Below are positions 41,722 through 50,796 of a stretch of DNA of 64,000 bases, one piece after another. How positions within the stretch are numbered: the stretch's first letter is position 1; each line of letters begins with the position of its first letter. A program made the translations under genes and the position numbers. The DNA is from Saprospiraceae bacterium. Its GTDB lineage: Bacteria; Bacteroidota; Bacteroidia; Chitinophagales; Saprospiraceae. The stretch is taken from positions 248,001 through 312,000 of the forward strand of contig JALSGS010000045.1 of NCBI GenBank assembly GCA_026982695.1, in the 5' to 3' direction. Below the pieces are notes generated by a model. It was not told where the DNA came from. It worked only from the letters and a program-made list of their open reading frames with translations, and made no database searches.

Positions 41722-42858
41722 ATGCAGTGCCATATGAGTACCCTGACCAAAACACAGCAATCGGTACAAAAGGATACCTTCCCCATAAATGGTACCGACC
41801 ATATCGAATTTTACGTAGGCAATGCCAAACAAGCTGCCTACTACTACCAAGCCGCTTGGGGCTACAAACTCATTGCATACCGTGGCCCTGAAACGGGCTG
41901 CCGCGACCGCGTGTCGTACGTCTTGGAGCAAGGCAAAATCCGCTTAGTACTCACTGCTGCCCTTAGCCCGAATCACGAAATCGCACGCCATGTGCACACC
42001 CACGGCGATGGCGTCAAGGTGCTGGCCCTATGGGTAGACGATGCCACCCAAGCTTTCCACACAGCTGTGGAAAGGGGCGCCAAGCCGGCTATGGAGCCCC
42101 AAGTATTGGAAGACGAGCATGGCCGCGTGGTGTTGTCTTCCATCCACACATATGGCGAAACCATCCACACTTTTGTCGAGCGAAAAGACTACCACGGCGC
42201 CTTTATGCCGGGATTTGAGCCTCGCCATTCATTTGTGGAGGTACAACCTGTAGGGCTGCAATTTGTAGATCACTGCGTGGGCAATGTCGAGCTGGGGCAA
42301 ATGAACCAGTGGGTAGAGTTTTACCAGAAAGTATTGGGTTTCAAGCTGCTCATCACTTTCGACGACAAAGACATCTCGACCAAGTATACCGCTCTGATGA
42401 GCAAGGTTGTCTCCAATGGCAATGGCTACATCAAGTTTCCCATCAATGAACCGGCCAAAGGCCTGAAAAAATCGCAAATTGAAGAATATCTCGAGTTTTA
42501 CCGCGGTGCAGGTGTGCAGCACATCGCTGTACATACTGACGACATCCTCTTTACCGTGGGTGAACTACGACGCCGCGGCGTAGACTTCCTCTACGTACCT
42601 GATACCTACTACGACACGGTAGAAGCACGTGTAGGCAAGATCGACGAATCTATAGAGGATCTCAAACGGCTCAACATCTTAGTCGATCGCGACGAAGAGG
42701 GCTATCTGCTGCAAATCTTTACCAAGCCTGTACAGGATCGCCCTACGGTCTTCTACGAAATCATTCAGCGCAAAGGTGCCAAATCGTTCGGTAAAGGCAA
42801 TTTCAAAGCACTCTTTGAAGCCATCGAACGCGAGCAAGCCCTGCGCGGTACGCTCTGA
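41722..42858 (+). CDS. hppD: 4-hydroxyphenylpyruvate dioxygenase
   Basis: 378 residues from ATG 41722 (a second ATG is four codons in). It converts 4-hydroxyphenylpyruvate to homogentisate, one step before hmgA. The N-terminal vicinal-oxygen-chelate repeat opens 'FPINGTDHIEFYVGNAKQAA'; the catalytic C-terminal repeat holds the iron ligands: His in 'FVDHCVGNVELGQM', His in 'GVQHIAVHTDDI', and Glu near the end 'PTVFYEIIQRKGAKSFGKGN', which includes the C-terminal gating helix F-G-K-G-N-F. A perfect terminator follows ten bases after the stop, ending the operon. Confidence 0.96.
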   Translation: MQCHMSTLTKTQQSVQKDTFPINGTDHIEFYVGNAKQAAYYYQAAWGYKLIAYRGPETGCRDRVSYVLEQGKIRLVLTAALSPNHEIARHVHTHGDGVKVLALWVDDATQAFHTAVERGAKPAMEPQVLEDEHGRVVLSSIHTYGETIHTFVERKDYHGAFMPGFEPRHSFVEVQPVGLQFVDHCVGNVELGQMNQWVEFYQKVLGFKLLITFDDKDISTKYTALMSKVVSNGNGYIKFPINEPAKGLKKSQIEEYLEFYRGAGVQHIAVHTDDILFTVGELRRRGVDFLYVPDTYYDTVEARVGKIDESIEDLKRLNILVDRDEEGYLLQIFTKPVQDRPTVFYEIIQRKGAKSFGKGNFKALFEAIEREQALRGTL

Positions 42859-42867
42859 CGAATACGC

Positions 42868-42905
42868 TACAGGGAGGATGCTATGTGGCACCTCCCTGTA
42901 TTTTT
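42868..42905 (+). terminator. Rho-independent terminator after hppD
   Basis: A perfect 10-bp stem, TACAGGGAGG (42868-42877) with CCTCCCTGTA (42891-42900), followed by TTTTTC. It lies 10 bases after the hppD stop and covers an in-frame ATG (42878) of the following open frame, which argues against that ATG being a start. Confidence 0.85.
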
Positions 42906-42949
42906 CAGGAATATACACATTTAATTGTTTTTCATACAAAAACACGCGC

Positions 42950-43975
42950 TTGTCGCCACCATTTCATTGTCTTAACTGTGGGCACCGATTACAGCCCACC
43001 GATCGCTACTGCTCCCACTGCGGGCAGTGCGCAAACTTTTCGCTTACGCCTGCCATAGGCGAGCTGGTGCGCGACTCCTTAGAGACATTGCTCAACCTCG
43101 ACAATCGCGTCGTACGCACCTTGCGTGCGCTGTTTGTGCCCGGCAAGCTCACCGATGCTTGGCTAAAGGGACAACGCGTGCGCTATTACTCTCCTTTTAG
43201 GTTGTTTTTTGTGAGCGGCCTGCTGTGCTTCGCCATCTTGAACTTGCTGCCCCAAGGGCAGGACACCCAACCTGTCTTTCAAGTTGTCGGGCTAAGCCCT
43301 CAACAGTGCCAGCAAGAGGCTCTAGTTCATGACTACCTGGACTCGCTGCGTCGCCAGGCAGCCCAACAAGGCTATAACCACCCTGCGCAGTGCATAGACA
43401 GCTTGCTGGCTCAACTAACTAGCCTCTGCACAGACTCGATCAATCTGGACTTTTCAGGCCTGCCCGCTTCGATACAAGTCGGCGATCTGTTTACCATGCC
43501 TCCTAAAAAGTTGATTGAACACTACCCTCCATCAAGCTGGTATGGCCAGGTTTTGCTCGTTTTTTTGGCCAAAAGCATTCAATCGTCACAGCACATTCAA
43601 CGCTATCTCTTGGGGCACTTCTTGTGGTTTTTGATTTTATTGATTCCTCTATGGGCAGCTCTTTCTCACTTGTGGTTCAGAAAAAGTGGGCAACCCTATG
43701 TGCTACATCTCATTCTGCTGCTTCACCTCGGCGCTTTTGCCTTTGTGAGCCTCTCCATAGGCATGCTGTTCGACTGGGCCTTTCAATCGTCCCTATTTTC
43801 GACAATCACGCAGCTGTTCATATGGCCCATCTACACTTTTGTTACCTTCAAGCGCTGTTTGGGCGGTAGTTACTGGAGCGTTTTTTGGAGGTGGATGTTG
43901 TTTGGCTTTAGTGCCTTCCTTATCTTCGGCATCGGTGTAGCCTTTTATGCACTATTGACTATCTGGATGGCTTGA
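42950..43975 (+). CDS. DUF3667 membrane protein with N-terminal zinc ribbon
   Basis: 341 residues from TTG 42950. The open frame runs back into hppD, but everything before 42906 lies in the hppD terminator, and TTG 42950 is the first start-like codon before the zinc ribbon. The ribbon is 'FHCLNCGHRLQPTDRYCSHCGQ' in two halves (C-x2-C ... C-x2-C). The DUF3667 segment 'GELVRDSLETLLNLDNRVV' and 'LFVPGKLTDAWLKGQRVRYY' follows, then about four to five membrane helices at the C-terminus ('LFFVSGLLCFAILNLL', 'LWFLILLIPLWAALSHLWF'). The family is common in Bacteroidota and its function is unknown. The start remains uncertain. Confidence 0.75.
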   Translation: MSPPFHCLNCGHRLQPTDRYCSHCGQCANFSLTPAIGELVRDSLETLLNLDNRVVRTLRALFVPGKLTDAWLKGQRVRYYSPFRLFFVSGLLCFAILNLLPQGQDTQPVFQVVGLSPQQCQQEALVHDYLDSLRRQAAQQGYNHPAQCIDSLLAQLTSLCTDSINLDFSGLPASIQVGDLFTMPPKKLIEHYPPSSWYGQVLLVFLAKSIQSSQHIQRYLLGHFLWFLILLIPLWAALSHLWFRKSGQPYVLHLILLLHLGAFAFVSLSIGMLFDWAFQSSLFSTITQLFIWPIYTFVTFKRCLGGSYWSVFWRWMLFGFSAFLIFGIGVAFYALLTIWMA

Positions 43976-44051
43976 ATAATTCCTACCCGCCTTTTGGTCT
44001 GTTCCCTAATAACGTAACTTCTCATATGAATTTAGCTCATCAAATATGCAA

Positions 44052-44077
44052 AAGGCCCACCACATATGGTGTGCCTT
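44052..44077 (-). terminator. Terminator-like hairpin for the 95-residue protein gene
   Basis: AAGGCCCACC (44052-44061) pairs with GGTGTGCCTT (44068-44077), one mismatch. On the minus strand it is followed by TTGC after the stem, with TTTT starting at its foot. It lies 66 bases after the stop of the minus-strand gene at 44143 and could also serve the convergent DUF3667 gene. Confidence 0.5.
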
Positions 44078-44142
44078 CTCAACTATGAGCGATTACCCCC
44101 ATCTCTGTCATGTGTTTCCACAAGAAAAGGGATCCATCAGCA

Positions 44143-44430
44143 CTACAACAACCAAAACCCTTTCAGGAGCCACTTGCTTGCTTTCTTCGTATGCAAGAAA
44201 CTAAACTTCACCGACTTGCGCTCAAACTCCAACAGATAACTGCGCTCTTCTATGTCGTCATTAATTTTACGAGAATCAAAGACCACTAAGTTTCGGAAAG
44301 CTCCTAACTTATTGGGGTATGCCTCGAAATAATTGCGCGCCTCACGCAATACCGTACGCGCTGGCGCTCCTGTTTCATTGGTACGAAGGCCTATTTCGGA
44401 CAGGTCCAGATAGATATCTAACGTATTCAT
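44143..44430 (-). CDS. Small hypothetical protein, 95 residues
   Basis: The sequence reads like a real protein: 'MNTLDIYLDLSEIGLRTNET', then 'LREARNYFEAYPNKLGAFRN' and a basic hydrophobic C-terminus 'FLHTKKASKWLLKGFWLL'. A terminator-like hairpin lies directly downstream and a weak purine-rich site (GAGCAGG) upstream. It has no signal peptide. Composition is normal and no shadow of another gene covers the region. I do not recognise the family. Its neighbours, DUF3667 and msrB, give no functional clue. Confidence 0.5.
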   Translation of the reverse strand: MNTLDIYLDLSEIGLRTNETGAPARTVLREARNYFEAYPNKLGAFRNLVVFDSRKINDDIEERSYLLEFERKSVKFSFLHTKKASKWLLKGFWLL

Positions 44431-44542
44431 TGCCTGCTCATTTTGAGCTCAAGATGTAGGCAACATGAGCAGCTACATGTTTTTTTTCGAATAAACGCAC
44501 CATCTGCACGGGAAATACCATCACTTATACATTTTGCCGCCA

Positions 44543-44923
44543 TTACCGATCCGAATCAGGTACAAAGCGGATAGAAAGCGAGTTGACACAGTGCCGAGTG
44601 TTTTTTGGCGTAAAGCCTTCGCCCTCGAACACATGCCCCAAGTGCCCCTCGCAATGAGCACACACGATCTCGATACGGCGGCCATCGGCATCGGGCTGAC
44701 GACGCACTGCCCCTGGAATCTCATCGTCAAAGCTGGGCCAGCCACAGCCCGAATCAAATTTGTCATCCGATCGATACAAAGGTGCTTCACACCGACGGCA
44801 TACATAGGTGCCCTTGCCTTTGAAATTCCAGTACGCCCCACTAAAGGGCGGCTCGGTACCCTTGTGCACAATCACCCATGCTTCCTCAGCTGTCAGTTCA
44901 TTCCAGTCGTTTTTGTCCTTCAT
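44543..44923 (-). CDS. msrB: Peptide-methionine (R)-S-oxide reductase
   Basis: 126 residues from ATG 44923; the longer frame upstream lacks family sequence. It repairs methionine-R-sulfoxide in proteins. Zinc cysteines are in '[12 protein letters not shown]' and '[19 protein letters not shown]'; '[12 protein letters not shown]' is the MsrB hallmark. The usual catalytic Cys lies in '[14 protein letters not shown]' (R-H-C-V-N-S), and the second, resolving Cys region is in 'DSGCGWPSF'. Cytosolic, without a signal peptide. msrA is elsewhere in the window (55507). Confidence 0.95.
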   Translation of the reverse strand: MKDKNDWNELTAEEAWVIVHKGTEPPFSGAYWNFKGKGTYVCRRCEAPLYRSDDKFDSGCGWPSFDDEIPGAVRRQPDADGRRIEIVCAHCEGHLGHVFEGEGFTPKNTRHCVNSLSIRFVPDSDR

Positions 44924-45155
44924 AGCACTCGCTTTTCTTTCTAAACAAATATGACCGGCCACATGGCACAAGGACTATCAAAAATACACATGCTTATCCT
45001 AATCAACCAACTCTTGTTAGGCGAGATGCAGCGCGCATTTTTTACTTTCATTTTTTTTTGAATTTTTCAAAAAAACAAGTATATTTGATTACTCATACGC
45101 TATCCCTTGTGCGCTTCGCCTTTTAATGGGGCAACAGTAAGAAAAAGCACCTCTC

Positions 45156-45683
45156 ATGACCATTGCCGAGTTCGACAAACGCTTATGCGAGCTGCGTCAA
45201 TTACTTGAGGGTTATGCCATCACGCTCACACGCAATCGGCAAGAAGCTCAAGACTTATTTCAGGAAACGATCTGCCGTGCTTGTGCCAACTTGGACAAGT
45301 TCAGACGCGAGACCAATTTCAGGGCATGGATGTGCACGATTATGAAGCACATTTTCATCAACGAATACAGGCGAAAAAAGAAATGGCAAACACATTTGGA
45401 CCAAACAGCTGACTACTATTACCTCAATCAAGGGCAGCATACGGTTCGCAACCAAGCTGATAGCGACATGATGTTGGAAGAGCTTACCCAAATTATCGCT
45501 TCTTTGCCTATCCATTTGCGCCAGCCATTTGAGCTGCACTATTTGGGATATAAATATCACGAGATAGCAGCTTGCATGGAGTTGCCGTTGGGCACTGTAA
45601 AGAGTCGCATTTTCTTTGCTCGCAAGGCACTCCAGAAAGCTATTCTCAAGCGCTTTGGCAAAAGGCCACTTTCTGCTGCTTAA
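45156..45683 (+). CDS. ECF-type RNA polymerase sigma factor
   Basis: 175 residues. Region 2 includes 'GYAITLTRNRQEAQDLFQET' and 'FRAWMCTIMKHIFINEYRRK'; region 4 is 'LTQIIASLPIHLRQPFELHY' and 'YKYHEIAACMELPLGTVKSR' (helix-turn-helix) with 'IFFARKALQKAI'. It belongs to the sigma-70-related ECF group widespread in Bacteroidota. No anti-sigma factor gene is adjacent: the next gene is a convergent TonB receptor. It may be controlled by a distant partner or be a free-standing sigma. AT-rich sequence just upstream (45040-45090) probably holds its promoter. Confidence 0.92.
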   Translation: MTIAEFDKRLCELRQLLEGYAITLTRNRQEAQDLFQETICRACANLDKFRRETNFRAWMCTIMKHIFINEYRRKKKWQTHLDQTADYYYLNQGQHTVRNQADSDMMLEELTQIIASLPIHLRQPFELHYLGYKYHEIAACMELPLGTVKSRIFFARKALQKAILKRFGKRPLSAA

Positions 45684-45694
45684 TGTAAGGAGAA

Positions 45695-45719
45695 GGGCAG
45701 GCTCAATGACAGCCTGCCC
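45695..45719. terminator. Hairpin between convergent genes
   Basis: A perfect 9-bp stem, GGGCAGGCT (45695-45703) with AGCCTGCCC (45711-45719), lies 12 bases after the sigma-factor stop and 52 bases after the end of the TonB receptor gene. There is no strong T-run on either side, so it is probably a bidirectional terminator of moderate strength. Confidence 0.5.
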
Positions 45720-45770
45720 CAAAGAATATAGGTTCTTTTTCCCTTTGTACGGTACGTTCTTGAAAATGCC

Positions 45771-48368
45771 TTAGAACGTAAATCCGAGTTTGGCGAAATA
45801 GAATGCACCGTTGAATCCCATTTGTACGGCATCCCACAAGCCACCGGTTTCAGTTTCTGTATCCTGGGTAGTGGGATAGACGTTGAACAAGTTGTTGGCA
45901 CCAATACGGAAGGTGAGGTGGTCGGTCATATCAATAGCTACGGTAAAGTCGGTTGTGATCTTGGGTTCGTACACATCAAGCGTGCCGATCCAGTCTTCGA
46001 GCACGACTTCACCCCAACGCGTCAGGCGCAGGTTGGCCGTAAAGTTGCCCAACTTGTAGTCGGCCGTTAGGCTCATTTTGCTTTTAGGTGCTGATGCCAG
46101 CAAGAATCGCTGCTCGCGTGAGCCAAAGTATACATCCTCTTTTCCTTGGAGTTTTTCGCTCGTCTTGACATCGCCTAACTCCATTTGGTTGAAGTTGCCT
46201 GCATAGCTGAGGCGCAGGCGGCCATCGCCTACCATTTGCGACCAGGTGAGAATTACATCAACGCCGCGCGTGCGCGTATCGAGTGCATTGGTGAAAAACT
46301 GTGCGGCCCCTACGCCCAAGGCCTTAAGCTCATCGCCAATATCGGGATCGCTGTCTTCAAAAGCTCCCGTAAGTACGATGCGGTCTTTTATGTTCACCAT
46401 ATAGCCATCTACAGTAGCGGTAAAGCTGCCAAATCGGGCCGTAAAGCCAGCACTGAGGTTGACAGCTGTTTCTTCTTTAAGTGGCGGAATGCCCAGCTCA
46501 CGCGTGATAGGGCTATTGTTTTTAGCAATGATTTTATCGACGGGCTGCCCGGCTACAAAGTCGGTGAAAGTGGTATTGAAATAAATCTGTGCCAGAGAAG
46601 GGGCGCGGAAGCCCGTACTTGCCGAAGCGCGCACAGCCAGATGATCGCTCAACTCATAGCGAGTCGCGAGTTTGCCATTGAGTGTATTGCCAAAGTCGCT
46701 GTAGTGCTCGAAACGAGCAGCAGCTCCCAACATGAAGCGATCCGTGAAGTCGAACTCCCCATCGACGTATCCACCAAAGTTCGTGCGGATTTCATCCAGC
46801 TCATTAGATGGCTGAAAGCCTGGAAAGCCCTGCGAGCCGCCGGGGCGGCCTAAGACGTCCATCTGTACGAGGCGACCGTTGATCACTGTGTCGATGATGC
46901 CATAGTTGCGCCACGAACCTTCTTCGCCGGCGAAGATCTCGTAATTTTCCAGTCGATATTCGAGGCCGAAGGCCAAATTCATGCCATGTAGTACCTTGTC
47001 GTAATAACGCGTAAAGTCCAGGCTAGTAGTCTGCTGGCTCAACTGATAGCCCCCTGCATCGAAACGAGTAGGTGACTTTTCGAGCAGGGAGGCGTTGAGC
47101 GTTCCCTCGATGATGTAGTGAAAACGGTTAGACCCATAAGTAGTATTGAAGTCCACATTCCAACCCTTGTACTCGGTACGCACGCCAGCAGAAAGCGAAC
47201 GGTCGGTAATATTGGAGGTAATTCGAGGATCAAAGCCGTTGGGATAAATTGCAGGCACATTGCGCTCGCTATCTGGATGACGCGTCCAAGCATAAGCATC
47301 GGTACGGCGGAAATTGAAACCGCCAAAGGCATAGACTTGTGTGACCTCGTCTACAGGTACCATGGCATTGAAGAAGGTGCCGAAGTTATCTACTGCAGCA
47401 TCGCCAAACTGGCGGCGATAGATGTCAAACTGAGCCGGATCAGCCGGTCGGTTCGTGTGTGCTCGCGATGTGTAGTCTACCGTCAAGTTGAGGAAGCCGC
47501 CTTTGTCACCTAGCGGCAGCCCATAGTTGGCATTGGCCTGAAAGGTTTCGCCATCAAGTGTTTCTGTTTTGAGCACTTCGTCAAGGGGAGGTTGCGCATT
47601 GTGTGCCCCCACATTGATACCACCGCTCAGCTCATTGACCGAAGATTTGAGCACGATGTTGATGACGCCAGCAATGGCATCTGAGCCGTATTGAGCCGAG
47701 GCGCCATCGCGCAAAATCTCAATGCGCTCAATAGCCGAAGCGGGAATGGCATTGAGATCAGTACCCGTATTGCCCCGTCCACGCGAGCCAAAAATGACGA
47801 TGAGCGAAGACTGATGACGGCGTTTGCCATTGATCAATACCAGTGTTTGGTCGGGCCCCAAACCACGCAGCGAAGCTGGATCGATGTGATCGGCACCATC
47901 GGCGCCTGACTGCCGGTTAGCATTGAACGAAGGAGCTACATAATGTAGCAACTGGTTGACATTGAATTGCCCAGAATTGGCTGCCACATCATCCATATCA
48001 ATAATGTCAATAGCTACTGGCGATTCGACAGCTGTGCGGTTAAGGCTGCGCGTACCCACCACCTCAACGCCTGTCAATGCAATCCCTTCTTCTAAGATGA
48101 CGTCTAGCTCCGTACGCCCTTCAATGGCAATTTCCTGGGGCGTATAGCCTACATAGCTAAACACCAAAGTAGCTTGTGGATCTGACACTTCTAGCCGATA
48201 AGCTCCATCAATGTCTGTTACCGTACCATTATTAGTACCTTTTTCTACAATGTTTACCCCAATAAGGGCTGTGCCAGCTTCGTCTGTAACCTTTCCCATT
48301 ACTACGTGCTGCCCCCACATCGCTGAGCCGGTGCATAAAAGCAATACCCAGATGAGTAGTTTTTTCAT
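45771..48368 (-). CDS. TonB-dependent receptor
   Basis: 865 residues with a signal peptide ('MKKLLIWVLLLCTGSAMWG'). A carboxypeptidase-regulatory-like domain is at about 22-105 ('VMGKVTDEAGTALIGVNIVE', 'TLVFSYVGYTPQEIAIEGR'), followed by the plug ('PVAIDIIDMDDVAANSG', 'LRGLGPDQTLVLINGKRRHQ', 'IERIEILRDGASAQYGSDAI') and a 22-strand barrel, ending 'QMGFNGAFYFAKLGFTF'. By family it imports a TonB-dependent substrate such as a siderophore, cobalamin or carbohydrate. There is no susD partner nearby, which argues against the Sus-type glycan system. It stands alone between the sigma factor and the two-component system, with AT-rich sequence upstream. Confidence 0.93.
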   Translation of the reverse strand: MKKLLIWVLLLCTGSAMWGQHVVMGKVTDEAGTALIGVNIVEKGTNNGTVTDIDGAYRLEVSDPQATLVFSYVGYTPQEIAIEGRTELDVILEEGIALTGVEVVGTRSLNRTAVESPVAIDIIDMDDVAANSGQFNVNQLLHYVAPSFNANRQSGADGADHIDPASLRGLGPDQTLVLINGKRRHQSSLIVIFGSRGRGNTGTDLNAIPASAIERIEILRDGASAQYGSDAIAGVINIVLKSSVNELSGGINVGAHNAQPPLDEVLKTETLDGETFQANANYGLPLGDKGGFLNLTVDYTSRAHTNRPADPAQFDIYRRQFGDAAVDNFGTFFNAMVPVDEVTQVYAFGGFNFRRTDAYAWTRHPDSERNVPAIYPNGFDPRITSNITDRSLSAGVRTEYKGWNVDFNTTYGSNRFHYIIEGTLNASLLEKSPTRFDAGGYQLSQQTTSLDFTRYYDKVLHGMNLAFGLEYRLENYEIFAGEEGSWRNYGIIDTVINGRLVQMDVLGRPGGSQGFPGFQPSNELDEIRTNFGGYVDGEFDFTDRFMLGAAARFEHYSDFGNTLNGKLATRYELSDHLAVRASASTGFRAPSLAQIYFNTTFTDFVAGQPVDKIIAKNNSPITRELGIPPLKEETAVNLSAGFTARFGSFTATVDGYMVNIKDRIVLTGAFEDSDPDIGDELKALGVGAAQFFTNALDTRTRGVDVILTWSQMVGDGRLRLSYAGNFNQMELGDVKTSEKLQGKEDVYFGSREQRFLLASAPKSKMSLTADYKLGNFTANLRLTRWGEVVLEDWIGTLDVYEPKITTDFTVAIDMTDHLTFRIGANNLFNVYPTTQDTETETGGLWDAVQMGFNGAFYFAKLGFTF

Positions 48369-48742
48369 AATTGCTCGTCTTTTTGAGTTTAAATGATGGT
48401 TTTTCGAAAGGGAAAATACGAAAATAGACCAATAGCCGACAAATTCAAAATCTAATCAGACATCCCGCCATTCATACAAGTAACTAACATACCAACTATG
48501 TACCATAAAAAAAGCGGTTGGAAATCTGGGGGATATTCCAACCGCAACAAGACAGGGATGGGGGGAAGCTTTTCTGTGGAAATTGAAATGGGATTACATC
48601 ATGGATACAATCAAAAACGATGCCATTTAATACAAATTGCATTCAATTGCAACTAATTACAGTTATATAGTAAGCATATAAGAAACACATCTACATTTAT
48701 TACATATTGAATAGCATTCGATCAGGTACAAACAGATAGGGG
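48369..48742. other. AT-rich intergenic region between receptor and response regulator
   Basis: 374 bases. It includes the minus-strand terminator at 48507-48545, an AT-rich part at about 48590-48720 with repeated 'ttgcattcaattgcaac'-like sequence, and the upstream region of the TonB receptor (48369-48500). No gene was seen. Confidence 0.5.
48507..48545 (-). terminator. Rho-independent terminator of the two-component operon
   Basis: A perfect 10-bp stem, GCGGTTGGAA (48514-48523) with TTCCAACCGC (48536-48545). On the minus strand it is followed by TTTTTTT (48513-48507). It lies about 200 bases after the response-regulator stop. Confidence 0.75.
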
Positions 48743-49456
48743 CTATTGATTGGGGGAAATTAGCCGAAAGCCCACGCCATGCACATTTTCGATCTTGACT
48801 CGGCTGTCAGTACGCAAATATTTACGCAAGCGAGAGACAAACACATCGAGGCTACGGCCTAGAAAGTAGTCGTCTTTTCCCCATACTTCTTTCAAAATCT
48901 CAGATCGACGCACTACCGATCCCATCCGCGCAGACAGGTAGCGAAGTACTTCAGCTTCTCGAGCTGTGAGGTGCCGTACTCCTTGCGGATGGCGCAGCAA
49001 CAAATTGTGATAATCGAACTCGAAATGGCCCAGTTGAATGATGGCAGATTCGGAAGCATCATGCATCACTTTGCGTCGTCGCAGAAATACTTCAATTTTG
49101 AGCACGAGCTCTTCCATGCTAAAGGGTTTGGTCAGATAGTCATCGCCACCTATACTCAGGCCATGTATTCTATCTTCTTTGAGCGAACGCGCCGTGAGAA
49201 AAATTATGGGTATGTCTTGATCTTTTTGCCGAATGGCTTGGGCCAAAGTAAAGCCATCCATGTGAGGTAACATTACGTCGAGTATGCACAAATCAAAAGA
49301 GTACTTTGCAAAAGCTTCAAGTGCTTCTTTTCCATCGGCAAAATGTTTGACCTGATAGCCCTGTAGTTGGAGGTTGTCACACGTCACGAAGCTGAGTTGG
49401 GGGTCATCTTCTACATACAGCAAGTGTGCCTTTGCAGCTGCATTTTGAGTACTCAT
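48743..49456 (-). CDS. OmpR-family response regulator
   Basis: 237 residues. The receiver domain (about 12-125) has 'LLYVEDDPQLSFVTCDNL', the phospho-acceptor Asp in 'CILDVMLPHMDGF', the Thr/Ser switch in 'IIFLTARSLKEDRI' and Lys in 'DDYLTKPFSMEELVLKI'. The winged-helix DNA-binding domain (about 140-233) has 'HLTAREAEVLRYLSARMG' and 'LGRSLDVFVSRLRKYL', ending 'IENVHGVGFRLI'. It overlaps the kinase gene by four bases. The pair resembles the RprX/RprY type of Bacteroidota; targets are unknown. Confidence 0.94.
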   Translation of the reverse strand: MSTQNAAAKAHLLYVEDDPQLSFVTCDNLQLQGYQVKHFADGKEALEAFAKYSFDLCILDVMLPHMDGFTLAQAIRQKDQDIPIIFLTARSLKEDRIHGLSIGGDDYLTKPFSMEELVLKIEVFLRRRKVMHDASESAIIQLGHFEFDYHNLLLRHPQGVRHLTAREAEVLRYLSARMGSVVRRSEILKEVWGKDDYFLGRSLDVFVSRLRKYLRTDSRVKIENVHGVGFRLISPNQ

Positions 49457-50727
49457 TGCGAATTAATTTTCATCCTAATGGTCACAGTGGTTCCTTTCTG
49501 GGGGACGCTATCGAGGCCGATTTTCCAGCCATGGGCAATGCAGATGTTGCGCACATAATAAAGACCTAAACCAAAGCCCTTTACATTGTGGACATTGCCC
49601 GTAGGTACGCGATAGAACTTGTCGAATACGCGGGCTTGATGTGCTTTGGCAATGCCAATGCCCTCATCGCGTATGGCCAGCAGCAGATGATCACCTTCTT
49701 GCCAGGTATGCACTTTTATTCGAGCTACATCGCGGCAATACTTAATGGCATTGTCGAGCAGGCTGTGCAAGATATTAGTCAAATGTACGCGGTCGGCTTG
49801 TATCAAGTCATTCGTTGCTTCGAACACACAATCGAGTTTTCCTCCTTGGTCTTCTACTTTTGCACGTACCGATGACAAGATGTGTTCCAACAATGGATGC
49901 AAGTGTATGGGCTCTAACTTGATGGTAAAGTTGTTGCGTTCCAATCGGGCCAATTGCAGTACTTTTTCTACCTGACTATTGAGGCGCTGTGCTTGCTCTT
50001 TGATGATGTGCGCATACTGAAATAGGCGTGGCTGTTGTTGTACTTCCTTGTGTTGTAAAAAGACATCTGCAGAGATACCTATAGTGGAAATAGGCGTCTT
50101 GAACTCATGGGTCATATTGTTGATGAAATCTTTTTGCATTTCCGAAAGGCGCTTTTGGCGCAAAATGATAAACATCGCATAGGCGAAGAAAAGCACTGTC
50201 AGCAGCAAAATGGCTGAAAAAATAGTAGTCAAGCGCATATTACCCAGAATGTAGGAGGTGCGCCGCGGAAAGTGCACGCCGAAGTAGTAGGTGAACTTGT
50301 CGTATACGGGTAAGTTGTCGCGATGTACATGGGCACTGTCAGGCTCAGGCTGATAGCTGATGTAATTGCCATACACCATTTTGTTGGTGGCACAATCGTA
50401 GATGCCGTACTCAAAATCTTCGTTGAGGCCCACCTCTTCCAGCTCTCGACGCAGGAAGTATTCTAAGTTATTGGCATTGATCACGTCATTGACATTGACC
50501 ACGTAGTAATTGGGCGACACGCGATTGATCAGATCGTAAGTGGGCAGGGGGCTTCCCATGCGCTCAAACTCCCGCGCCACGTGGAGCAAGGCAATACGCA
50601 CCTTGTCGTCAAACTCTTTTTCCTTGATATTCCACGTGCTCCACACCAGCCACGTCTGTATCGCAATAACGCTTACTATGGCCAATGCACCTAACAGAAG
50701 GACGCCTCTGATGGTACTGTTTTTCAC
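49453..50727 (-). CDS. Sensor histidine kinase
   Basis: 424 residues from GTG 50727, with AAAAAAGG upstream; a TTG ten codons earlier is less likely. It has an N-terminal helix ('GVLLLGALAIVSVIAIQTWL'), a periplasmic sensor part of about 130 residues ('NNLEYFLRRELEEVGLNEDF' and so on), a second helix ('IFSAILLLTVLFFAYAMFI'), then HisKA with the phospho-His in 'FINNMTHEFKTPISTIGISA', and HATPase with 'LLDNAIKYC' (N box), 'IRDEGIGIAKAHQARVFD' (G1) and 'KGFGLGLYYVRNI' (G2). It works with the downstream response regulator through a four-base overlap. The sensed signal is unknown. Confidence 0.93.
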   Translation of the reverse strand: MKNSTIRGVLLLGALAIVSVIAIQTWLVWSTWNIKEKEFDDKVRIALLHVAREFERMGSPLPTYDLINRVSPNYYVVNVNDVINANNLEYFLRRELEEVGLNEDFEYGIYDCATNKMVYGNYISYQPEPDSAHVHRDNLPVYDKFTYYFGVHFPRRTSYILGNMRLTTIFSAILLLTVLFFAYAMFIILRQKRLSEMQKDFINNMTHEFKTPISTIGISADVFLQHKEVQQQPRLFQYAHIIKEQAQRLNSQVEKVLQLARLERNNFTIKLEPIHLHPLLEHILSSVRAKVEDQGGKLDCVFEATNDLIQADRVHLTNILHSLLDNAIKYCRDVARIKVHTWQEGDHLLLAIRDEGIGIAKAHQARVFDKFYRVPTGNVHNVKGFGLGLYYVRNICIAHGWKIGLDSVPQKGTTVTIRMKINSQ

Positions 50728-50796
50728 GCTATGGCACCTTTTTTCACAGAAGTACAAACGGCAAAATCTGTCCTTCAGCTACAAACACCTTGTTTC

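Noticed and set aside
18649-43573. The palindrome TTTGGCCAAA at 18649, 23210 and 43564
   Set aside because: All copies are inside genes and fit common Leu-Ala/Trp-type codon pairs (TTGGCC); enrichment is explained by codon use.
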